Of a stretch of DNA of 64,000 nucleotides, positions 48,185-56,564 are shown one piece after another. Position 1 is the stretch's first letter; every line of letters starts with the position of its first letter. The stretch is from contig CACFSG010000001.1 in assembly GCA_902568875.1 (NCBI GenBank), positions 44,374 to 108,373 of the forward strand, in the 5' to 3' direction. The DNA is from an uncultured Pelagibacteraceae bacterium (GTDB lineage Bacteria; Pseudomonadota; Alphaproteobacteria; Pelagibacterales; Pelagibacteraceae). The notes under the pieces were generated by a model. The model did not search any database and was not told where the DNA came from. It saw only the letters and a list, made by a program, of their open reading frames with translations. A program made the position numbers and the translations under genes.

Positions 48185-49096
48185 TTAATCTAAAGCCACT
48201 ACAGCCGCAGCAATGGAAGCCAATCTTGCTTGAGCTTCATCAGATCGACTTGTTATAACTACAGGAACTTTACCACCAACAACAACACCAGCTGCACATG
48301 CGCCAGAAAAATAAATTAACATCTTAACTAGTCCATTGCCCGCTTCAACATTTGGAACCAACAAAATATCAGCCATTCCAGCGACATCATTTTTAATACC
48401 TTTAATTGATGCAGATTTTTTTGAAATGCTATTATCAAATGCTAGTGGACCATATACATCTGCATTAAAATTTTCTTTTTTTGCAAGTTTTGTTAACTCT
48501 TCTGCATCTTTAGAGCTAGGAATACTATCTAAAACTTCTTCTGTGGCAGAAAGAATGGCAACCTTTGGCCTTTCAATACCAATTCTATTTGAAAAGTTAA
48601 TAACATTTTTTAAGATATGCATTTTAGTTTTAACATTAGGCAAAACATTTAAAGCACCATCCGTAATAATTAGTGGTTTGTCTTCTTTTTCAATAGTCAT
48701 ATGCCAAATATGACTTAATCGAGTTTTTCCAAGCAAATCATACTCTCTCTTCAAAACTTCTTTCATTAGAACATCTGTATGAATATGACCTTTAACAATA
48801 ATTCTAATTTTTTTTTCACTAGCTAGTTTTGCAGCAATAGTTGCAGTATTGTTTTCTACAGGCTCGTGAATAATTTCATAATTTGAAATATCCCACTTTA
48901 AATCTAAAGCACATTTTAATATTTCTTTTTCATCACCAATAAAAATTGGTTCAATTAAATTTTCATTTACAGCATCTTGAACAGATAACATTGGCAAAGG
49001 TTTACCAGCATTAACTATACCTGCTTTAATTCCTTTTTTTTTATGAGCTAAATTAAGTAAGTTATTAGGACAAACTATTTGTTTATTTGAAAGCAT
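48185..49096 (-). CDS. Phosphate acetyl/butyryltransferase family protein
   Basis: KGHIHTDVLMKEVL; ITDGALNVLPNVKTK; LLVPNVEAGNGLVKML. Confidence 0.85.
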   Translation of the reverse strand: MLSNKQIVCPNNLLNLAHKKKGIKAGIVNAGKPLPMLSVQDAVNENLIEPIFIGDEKEILKCALDLKWDISNYEIIHEPVENNTATIAAKLASEKKIRIIVKGHIHTDVLMKEVLKREYDLLGKTRLSHIWHMTIEKEDKPLIITDGALNVLPNVKTKMHILKNVINFSNRIGIERPKVAILSATEEVLDSIPSSKDAEELTKLAKKENFNADVYGPLAFDNSISKKSASIKGIKNDVAGMADILLVPNVEAGNGLVKMLIYFSGACAAGVVVGGKVPVVITSRSDEAQARLASIAAAVVALD

Positions 49097-49098
49097 AT

Positions 49099-50139
49099 TT
49101 AATGTTTAAGTATTTCAAAATCTTTTTCAATAATCTTTGATATTTTTATCTTTTTTTTTGTATTCATTTTAAATCTTTTATATTTATTTTGACCAGGATA
49201 CATTATCTCTTTAACCCCTTTTATCTTTGGCAATCTTTTGATCCTTCTAATATTATCTTTTATTCTAGTATTGTAATTTTTGACAAATAAATTTGTTTTA
49301 AATGTGATAAATAAATGCCCAATATTTTGTGGTCCCGAAAAATCATCAAAAGGATCTTTTACTCTTCCAGCATGATTTCCACCAGTTAATACACCACTTA
49401 AAATATCAATCATCCAAGCTAAACCTGAACCTCTAAAACCTGCTATGGGTAATTGAACTCCTTCAAGTGCCTTTTTAGCATTGGTTGTGGGTCTACCAAA
49501 TTTATTTAAAGCAACACCTTTGGGAATTTTCTTATTATTTATTGCTGCAACTCTAATTTTTCCTCTATTAATCATTGAAATAGATGTATCTAAAATAAAT
49601 GGAACCTTTGATCCTGTTGGTGTTCCAAAACAAATAGGGTTAGTTCCAAATAAACTTTTTAATGCACCATGAGGCGCAACTGCAGGAGGAGCATTTGTAT
49701 ATATCATTGTTATTAGATTTTTTTTTACCGCTTGTTCTGCGTAATAACCTGAAAGACCATAATGACCACTATTTTTGACAGCAACCATTCCTATACCTGT
49801 TTTTTTAGCATTTTGGATTGCTGTTTTAATTGCAATATCTGCTGCAACAAATCCTATACTATTATCAGCATCAATATGTGAAATTGATTTAGATATTTTT
49901 TTTATTTTTATTTTTGGTTTTGGGTTTATTACTCCTTTAGAAATTCGATCACAATACATTTTTAATCGTGAAAGACCATGACCATATGCACCAACAAGTT
50001 CAGCATTAATTAAAGCATCAGCTGAAATAGAAGCATGGTCGTTACTTAAACCAAACTTTTTAAAAATTTTTATAAGTTTTTTTTTTAAATTAATTGATTT
50101 CAAATTAACCTTTTCCACGCCATGGAATTGTTTTATCAA
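49099..50139 (-). CDS. Malate/L-lactate/sulfolactate dehydrogenase family (ComC/SlcC-like possible)
   Basis: SADALINAELVGAYGHGLSRLKMYCDRI; KNSGHYGLSGYYAEQA; LFGTNPICFGTP. Track start overlaps the upstream permease gene; a TTG about 35 bp downstream is an alternative start. Confidence 0.85.
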   Translation of the reverse strand: MIKQFHGVEKVNLKSINLKKKLIKIFKKFGLSNDHASISADALINAELVGAYGHGLSRLKMYCDRISKGVINPKPKIKIKKISKSISHIDADNSIGFVAADIAIKTAIQNAKKTGIGMVAVKNSGHYGLSGYYAEQAVKKNLITMIYTNAPPAVAPHGALKSLFGTNPICFGTPTGSKVPFILDTSISMINRGKIRVAAINNKKIPKGVALNKFGRPTTNAKKALEGVQLPIAGFRGSGLAWMIDILSGVLTGGNHAGRVKDPFDDFSGPQNIGHLFITFKTNLFVKNYNTRIKDNIRRIKRLPKIKGVKEIMYPGQNKYKRFKMNTKKKIKISKIIEKDFEILKH

Positions 50140-52030
50140 TTATTTTTCTTAAAGTTACGTCAAATAAAAGACCAAGCATTCCCATTATGAAAATTGTAAT
50201 CCAAATAACTTCATATTGAAAATATTTTTTAGCTACATTTTCAACAAATCCAATACCCGTTGTTCCAGCTAAAAATTCAGCAGCAACTAAAGTTCCCCAA
50301 CACATACCAACAGCAACTCTTATACCAGTTAAAATTTCAGGTAATGAATTTGGAAAAATTACATGTCTTAATATCTGTTTTTTTGATGCCCCAAGAGAAT
50401 GAGCGGCATGAATTTTTGAAAGTTGTGTTCCTGATGCACCAGCTCTTGCTGAAATAATCATAATAGATAAAGAGACCATAAATAATAGAAATACTTTTCC
50501 AGTGTTATCTATACCAAGTACTGAAATAATTAGCGGTGCCCAAGCAAGAGGAGGAACAGGTCTGTATAATTCTATTAATGGATCAAAAAATCCTTTAGCA
50601 AATCTATTTAATCCCATAAACAAACCTAGAGGAACACCTATAATTATTCCGAAAATCAAACCTAACAATACTCTTAAAAAAGAATCCCAAATATGACCAT
50701 ATGGAACAGGTATTTTGAATAATGAAAAGTCTCCAGTAACAACTTTCAAAACTTTTCCTTTAAAATTTTGTTCAACCGTTCCATCTTTTGTGTGAATTGG
50801 GTATTCGCCAGGGAGAATATCAGCAATCCAATCAGGTAAAATAAATCCTATTATTTTACTTACATCCATCATGTCAATCCAAAGCAGAGGAATGTTTTTA
50901 TAACCAACGCTTGGTTTTGACATTAAAATAAATTTATTAAAAGTATCAGATGGTTTTGGTAACCATCGCCCAGATCCTTGCTCAGAGCAACTTGGACCAC
51001 TAGCAACAATTGTACCTGCTGGAAATAAAATTATATCAATTAGCCTAAGTCCACCTTGTTGATCTTTTTGTACTTCATCAAATTCAATTATTGCATCTTT
51101 CATACTGTTTAATGTTTTTGGTGGATAAATACTTGCAAATTCAATTCTTCTTGCAATTTTAACAATATCTTTTGCAAAAGTTGATGCTACTTCCTCAGTA
51201 TCATCTAAACTTTTCCTATATGTTTTGATATCGTCTTTTAATTTTTTAATTGAATTTTTGAATTGTAGATTGTGATTTCTTAATTTAAAGAATTTATCGT
51301 TTATAATTTTAAGTTCTTTAGCAGCAGCATTGAATTTTAGTCCACGATCTGTTTCTGGTACCAATGGAATTTCTATTGTATTTTCTATAGATCCAGTTCC
51401 TTTTCTAACCGTTATAATAGCCCAGCTACCTTGTTCTGAAACAGCTTTTTGTCTTTCAATTTTTTGTTCTTGTGTTTCAAATGGATAATCTTCCTTTTTA
51501 AAGTTTGAACTTAAAAGTTTTATATCTTCCGTTATTTCTTGTAGTTTAATTTTTGTATCTATTTCCATTAATTCTTCGTTAGTTAATAATGGAATTAATT
51601 GTTTGGTTTGAGTTATGTAGCCCAGTAAAGTAGTTTTTTGTTGATTACTTAGATCTGGTGAATTTTCTATTTCATTAATAGTTCTTTGAAGATTTTTATT
51701 CTCAATTTTAATTATAGAAGTGCTTTTGAATTCTCTTTCTACAATAGGGAATTGATATTTTAATCCTAACAACGACTCGTTTACTTTAGCAACTTGGCAT
51801 AATTCATTTGCTGATTTTGGATAAAATCCCTTTGCAATATCCCAAGAATAATAAAGCCATACCAGTAAGATTGCACTACTACCAACAATTACCCAGTGCG
51901 TACCACCTTTAGATCTTTCTGGATTGCCAAAAACTGCATCAACTTTTTCAGTTTTAATTAGTCTTCTTCCATAAAGAATACATCCAACAATTGATACAAG
52001 GATTAATATTGTTACTATTTGCGTAAACAT
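50105..52030 (-). CDS. TauC/SsuC-type ABC permease with long N-terminal extension
   Basis: 641 aa; C-terminal BPD permease domain (GLNRFAKGFFDPLIELYRPVPPLAWAPLIISVLGI ... EILTGIRVAVGMCWGTLVAAE). Confidence 0.88.
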   Translation of the reverse strand: MFTQIVTILILVSIVGCILYGRRLIKTEKVDAVFGNPERSKGGTHWVIVGSSAILLVWLYYSWDIAKGFYPKSANELCQVAKVNESLLGLKYQFPIVEREFKSTSIIKIENKNLQRTINEIENSPDLSNQQKTTLLGYITQTKQLIPLLTNEELMEIDTKIKLQEITEDIKLLSSNFKKEDYPFETQEQKIERQKAVSEQGSWAIITVRKGTGSIENTIEIPLVPETDRGLKFNAAAKELKIINDKFFKLRNHNLQFKNSIKKLKDDIKTYRKSLDDTEEVASTFAKDIVKIARRIEFASIYPPKTLNSMKDAIIEFDEVQKDQQGGLRLIDIILFPAGTIVASGPSCSEQGSGRWLPKPSDTFNKFILMSKPSVGYKNIPLLWIDMMDVSKIIGFILPDWIADILPGEYPIHTKDGTVEQNFKGKVLKVVTGDFSLFKIPVPYGHIWDSFLRVLLGLIFGIIIGVPLGLFMGLNRFAKGFFDPLIELYRPVPPLAWAPLIISVLGIDNTGKVFLLFMVSLSIMIISARAGASGTQLSKIHAAHSLGASKKQILRHVIFPNSLPEILTGIRVAVGMCWGTLVAAEFLAGTTGIGFVENVAKKYFQYEVIWITIFIMGMLGLLFDVTLRKIIDKTIPWRGKG

Positions 52031-52828
52031 TTAATTATCTTTTCCCATAATCTCTTCTTCCATGTTCCAAATCATAGTTAGGATTTCTTCTCTTTTACTT
52101 GCAAAATCTTTGTTATTTTTAATTTCTCTTAAATCTCCATTTAATCCCATTGATGCAAAAGGAAGATTATATTCTTTGTGAATTCTTCCTGGTCTTGGAG
52201 CCATTACATACAATCTTTCTCCAAGTAACAGAGCTTCTTCTACAGAGTGAGTAATTAAAATAATAGTTTTACCAGTTTCTTTCCAAATTTTTAAAACTAG
52301 AGACTGCATCTTTTCTCTTGTTAATGCATCTAATGCACCCAAAGGCTCATCCATTAAAATTAAATCTGGATTGTTTATTAAACATCTTGCAAGGGCAACT
52401 CGTTGCTGCATTCCTCCAGATAATTGATAAGTTGGTGTGTTTCCAAATCCTTGTAATCCTACAATTTCTAACCATTCATCAACTTTTTTGGCCGTAGAGA
52501 TTGGGTCTTCTTTTTTCATTCTTAAACCAAAGTTCACATTTTCAGCTACAGTAAGCCATTCAAATAAAGCACCTTGTTGAAACACCATACCTCTCTGAAC
52601 ACCTGGTCCATTGATTTCATTTCCTCCAAGAGTAATCGATCCTGAAGTAGGTCTTAAAAAACCAGCGGTAATATTTAATAAAGTTGTTTTTCCACATCCT
52701 GATGGTCCAAGAACTGTTAGAAGTTCTCCTTTTTTTAAAGTAAAATTTAAATCTTTTAATGCGTGAACTGTTTCTCCTTTAGGAGTTTTAAAAACCATAT
52801 TTAGATTTTGAGAAATTAAATCACTCAT
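52031..52828 (-). CDS. Taurine/nitrate/sulfonate-type ABC transporter ATPase (TauB-like)
   Basis: Walker A GPSGCGKTT, signature LSGGMQQRVALARCL, Walker B LILMDEP. Confidence 0.92.
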   Translation of the reverse strand: MSDLISQNLNMVFKTPKGETVHALKDLNFTLKKGELLTVLGPSGCGKTTLLNITAGFLRPTSGSITLGGNEINGPGVQRGMVFQQGALFEWLTVAENVNFGLRMKKEDPISTAKKVDEWLEIVGLQGFGNTPTYQLSGGMQQRVALARCLINNPDLILMDEPLGALDALTREKMQSLVLKIWKETGKTIILITHSVEEALLLGERLYVMAPRPGRIHKEYNLPFASMGLNGDLREIKNNKDFASKREEILTMIWNMEEEIMGKDN

Positions 52829-52861
52829 ACGAATAACTTTATATTAGAATTTTTTTTAAAA

Positions 52862-52896
52862 AAATAGGCACCAATTTTTTAAATTGGCGCCTATTT
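52862..52896 (-). terminator. Intercistronic hairpin between the tauA-like and tauB-like genes
   Basis: AAATAGGC-A-CCAATTT-TTT-AAATTGG-C-GCCTATTT, 15 paired positions with one mismatch, U-tract on the minus transcript. Confidence 0.8.
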
Positions 52897-52920
52897 AAAT
52901 TTTTTTAGCTCTATAAAAAA

Positions 52921-53862
52921 CTACAGAGGTAAGAAACTAGTATCTACTGCTCCTTTTGGTGTTCCCATTCCTTTAAGGAATCCATCAAGATTTCCACTTT
53001 CCATAGATTTTTTAGTTTCTTCTGGTGTTAGAAATTTAAATCCACCGATAGTTTCTTTCATATCAGCAAGTTTCATTTCAGCATCTTTAGCTATTACGTT
53101 TAAGTCTGATTTACCAGCTGCGTATCTAGCATTTGCTTCATGAGTTACTTCAATAAAAGTTCTAAGCATTCCTGGATTTTCTTTCATGAATTTGTCAGTT
53201 ACAGATGTAATATCTATACCTAAAATACCAGCATCACGTGCTTCCTGAACAGTTAAAAGTCTAGAACCAACTGCTGTAGCTGCTTTAATAGAGTTACCAC
53301 CAAATAAACATGCCATTACAACATCACCACTTACTAATGCAGCAGCTCCTTCTTCAGGGTCCATTTGAATAACATCCATTTTGCCTCTATCAGCTCCTAC
53401 AACTTTCATACTTTCATCAAAAACGTACTCAGCCATAGTTCCTAATGGAACAGCAACTTTTTTACCTTCTAATTCAGAAGCGTTAGCTTTTGTAATACCA
53501 GAAGTATTAGATGTAACACAAGTTGTTCCACCCATTCCGTATTCCATAGCAATATCAACAAGCTTTAAAGGTGCTTTAGATTTTACAGCATTTATAAAAG
53601 GTACTAAACCTTGTGAGTAAGAGATATCAATATCTCCTGCTAACATAGCATCTGTCATTGCTCCACCATTTGAAAAGTTAGTCCATTTAACTGGAACACC
53701 TAAAGCTTTATCAAAAAGTTTTTTGACTTTATCTTCTTGGTTAGGCGTTGGCCATTCTAAAAAGAAAGCAACTCTAACTTCATTTGCAGCAGCGTTAGCA
53801 ACTGAAATAGATAAGTTTAGAGCAACGATTGTACCAAGAATAAAACTAATTATTTTTCTCAT
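52921..53862 (-). CDS. Taurine-type ABC transporter periplasmic binding protein (TauA-like)
   Basis: Signal peptide; VRVAFFLEWPTPNQ; FSNGGAMTDAMLAGDIDISYSQGLVPF; ELEGKKVAVPLGTMAEYVF. Confidence 0.85.
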   Translation of the reverse strand: MRKIISFILGTIVALNLSISVANAAANEVRVAFFLEWPTPNQEDKVKKLFDKALGVPVKWTNFSNGGAMTDAMLAGDIDISYSQGLVPFINAVKSKAPLKLVDIAMEYGMGGTTCVTSNTSGITKANASELEGKKVAVPLGTMAEYVFDESMKVVGADRGKMDVIQMDPEEGAAALVSGDVVMACLFGGNSIKAATAVGSRLLTVQEARDAGILGIDITSVTDKFMKENPGMLRTFIEVTHEANARYAAGKSDLNVIAKDAEMKLADMKETIGGFKFLTPEETKKSMESGNLDGFLKGMGTPKGAVDTSFLPL

Positions 53863-53873
53863 TATATTCCTCT

Positions 53874-53895
53874 CGTTAATTTAATTAAATTAACG
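53874..53895. promoter_or_regulatory. 22-bp perfect palindrome directly upstream of the tauA-like gene
   Basis: CGTTAATTTAATTAAATTAACG. Confidence 0.55.
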
Positions 53896-54051
53896 ATATT
53901 TAAATTCAATTTTTGAGAGATGTAAAACAAAATAAATACTACAATCCAAGGTTGTGTAACTATATAAGGTAAGGTATTATGATAAAATATTTCTAGTAAA
54001 CTAGTAAATTTAGTCTAAGAATTTTATAATTATTAAGTTAAAAATTTTATT

Positions 54052-55398
54052 ATGAGCTCAGAAAATAGAACTTCAGTACCAAATTCGTTAAACGAACATT
54101 GGATGCCATTTACATCTAATAAAGATTTTAAAAAAAACCCAAGATTAATTACTGAAGCAAAAGGTGTTTATTTAAAAACTCATCACGGCAAAACACAAAT
54201 TGATGCAAGTTCAGGATTATTTTGTAATCCACTGGGTCATGGAAGAAAAGAAATTACAGAAGCTGTTACAAAACAATTAGAAACTTTAGATTATGCTCAG
54301 CCATTCCAACAGGGTTTTGGAGGTTCATTTGAACTAGCAACAAAAATTTCTAAACATACACCTGGTGATTTGAATAAAATGTTTTTTACTATTTGTGGAT
54401 CAACAGCTGTTGAGACTGCAATTAAAATAGCAGTCGCTTATCATAGAGCTAAAGGAAATGCTCATAGATTTAGATTTGTTGGAAGAGAGCGTGCTTATCA
54501 CGGGATGAATATAGGATGTGTTTCTGTTGGTGGAATGGTTAATAACGTAAAAACTTTTGCTAGCATTTTAATGCCAGGTGTTCAACATATGAGACACACT
54601 CACTTACCAGAACATAAATTTGTTAGTGGACAACCTGAAACAGGTGGAGATTTAGCAAACGATTTAGAAAGAATAGCAATGAATTTTGGTCCAGAAAATA
54701 TAGCGGCATGTATTGTAGAACCAATAGCTGGATCAACTGGAACACTAGTTCCACCAAAAGGTTATTTACAAAAATTAAGAGAAATCTGTGATAAGTATGG
54801 AATACTTTTAATTTTTGATGAAGTAATTACTGGTTGGGGAAGAACAGGATCATCTTTTGCAAGTCATGAATTTGGTGTTACTCCAGATATAATGACAATG
54901 GCAAAGGCTACAACAAATGGAGTAGTGCCAATGGGTGTTGTGGCATGTAAGGATGAAATTTATGATGCTGTTATGGATGCTTCACCAATGGGATCAGTAG
55001 AGTTATTTCATGGTTACACTTATTCAGGAATTCCGGTAGCAGTAGCAGCTGCATTAGCTGTTCAAGATATTTTTGAAAAAGATGATATTTTTAATAGAGC
55101 AAAAAATTTAGCTCCTTATTTCCAAAAAGGTTTATTTTCTCTTCAAGATTTAGAGTCGATAGACAATATAAGAGGTTATGGAATGATGGGTGGTATTGAT
55201 ATGAAAATGAAAGAGAAACCTGGTAAGGCAGGATATGAATGTTTTAAAGCATGTTATGAAGCAGGTGTGAATTTTAAAGCAACAGGAGATTGTTTAATTA
55301 TTGCCCCACAATTTATTTGTGAGGAAAAACATATTGATGAGATTATTGATAAACTTAGAACAGGTATCACTAACTATCAAAAAAACCAAAAAAACTAG
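54052..55398 (+). CDS. Class III omega-amino acid:pyruvate aminotransferase (taurine/beta-alanine type)
   Basis: NSLNEHWMPFTSNKDFKKNPRL; PLP motif LLIFDEVITGWGRTGSSFA; AKATTNG. Confidence 0.88.
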   Translation: MSSENRTSVPNSLNEHWMPFTSNKDFKKNPRLITEAKGVYLKTHHGKTQIDASSGLFCNPLGHGRKEITEAVTKQLETLDYAQPFQQGFGGSFELATKISKHTPGDLNKMFFTICGSTAVETAIKIAVAYHRAKGNAHRFRFVGRERAYHGMNIGCVSVGGMVNNVKTFASILMPGVQHMRHTHLPEHKFVSGQPETGGDLANDLERIAMNFGPENIAACIVEPIAGSTGTLVPPKGYLQKLREICDKYGILLIFDEVITGWGRTGSSFASHEFGVTPDIMTMAKATTNGVVPMGVVACKDEIYDAVMDASPMGSVELFHGYTYSGIPVAVAAALAVQDIFEKDDIFNRAKNLAPYFQKGLFSLQDLESIDNIRGYGMMGGIDMKMKEKPGKAGYECFKACYEAGVNFKATGDCLIIAPQFICEEKHIDEIIDKLRTGITNYQKNQKN

Positions 55399-55441
55399 TT
55401 AGTTTATATTTTTATATATCTATAGTTAACAGAGAGAGATA

Positions 55442-56560
55442 ATGAAGATAGGCGTACCTAAAGAAATAAAACCACAAGAAAATAGAATTGGTTTAACACC
55501 AGATAGTGTAAAAACATTAGTTTCAGAAGGTCATGAAGTTTTAGTTGAAAATAATGGTGGATTTGAAGCAGGATTTGAAAATGATCAATATACCAAAGCA
55601 GGAGCAAAAATCGTAAACAAAGCATCAGATATTTTTAATGATGCTGAGATAATCGTTAAGGTAAAAGAACCTCAAAAAGCTGAAGTAGATATGATTAGAG
55701 AAAATCAAATTGTATATACTTATCTTCATTTAGCTGCTGCAAAAGAACTTACTGAAGGATTAATTAAATCTAAAAGTATTAATATAGCTTATGAAACAGT
55801 TACTGATGATAATGGTAGACTTCCTTTACTTGCACCCATGAGTGCAGTTGCAGGTCGTATGTCGGTTCAAGCTGGAGCACATTGTTTAGAAAAAAATCAA
55901 AAAGGTAGAGGAATATTATTAGGAGGAGCACCAGGAGGTGAACCAGCAAATGTTTTAATTCTTGGAGGTGGAGTAGTAGGAGAGAATGCTGCAATAATAG
56001 CTACAGGTATGAGAGCTAAAGTTCATATAGTTGATAAATCTGAAGCAAGATTAAAACAATTAGTTCAAATTTTTGGAGATAAAATTATTCCTGAACAAAG
56101 TGATAAAATTGATTTAAATAAATTAGTAGCAGAAACTGATTTATTAATTGGTGGTGTTTTAATACCTGGGGCAGAAGCGCCAAAATTAGTTACCAAAAAT
56201 ATGCTAAAACTAATGAAAAGAGGTTCTGTAATAGTTGATGTTGCAATCGATCAAGGAGGATGTGTTGAAACAAGTAAGCCAACAACTCATGGAGACCCAA
56301 CATATATAGTTGATGATGTTGTTCATTATTGCGTTGCAAACATGCCAGGTGGAGTTCCTAGAACTTCAACTTTTGCATTAAATAAAGCAACTCTTCCTTA
56401 TTTAGTGAAATTAGCAAATAAAGGTTATCAAAAAGCTTTAGGGGAAGACAAAAACTTTTTAGCTGGATTAAATGTTCACAAGGGTGAAGTTACATACAAA
56501 GCTGTAGCGGAAGTTTTTGGGCATAATTTTGTTGTACCAGGAGAAGCAATCAAAAATTAA
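55442..56560 (+). CDS. ald: Alanine dehydrogenase
   Basis: MKIGVPKEIKPQENRIGLTP; VLILGGGVVGENAAIIATGM; VDVAIDQGGCVETSKPTTH. Confidence 0.96.
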   Translation: MKIGVPKEIKPQENRIGLTPDSVKTLVSEGHEVLVENNGGFEAGFENDQYTKAGAKIVNKASDIFNDAEIIVKVKEPQKAEVDMIRENQIVYTYLHLAAAKELTEGLIKSKSINIAYETVTDDNGRLPLLAPMSAVAGRMSVQAGAHCLEKNQKGRGILLGGAPGGEPANVLILGGGVVGENAAIIATGMRAKVHIVDKSEARLKQLVQIFGDKIIPEQSDKIDLNKLVAETDLLIGGVLIPGAEAPKLVTKNMLKLMKRGSVIVDVAIDQGGCVETSKPTTHGDPTYIVDDVVHYCVANMPGGVPRTSTFALNKATLPYLVKLANKGYQKALGEDKNFLAGLNVHKGEVTYKAVAEVFGHNFVVPGEAIKN

Positions 56561-56564
56561 TTAG

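Noticed and set aside
48336-48713. 125-aa plus ORF
   Set aside because: Antisense to the Pta-like gene
50260-50457. 65-aa plus ORF
   Set aside because: Antisense to the TauC-like gene
53381-53620. 79-aa plus ORF
   Set aside because: Antisense to the tauA-like gene
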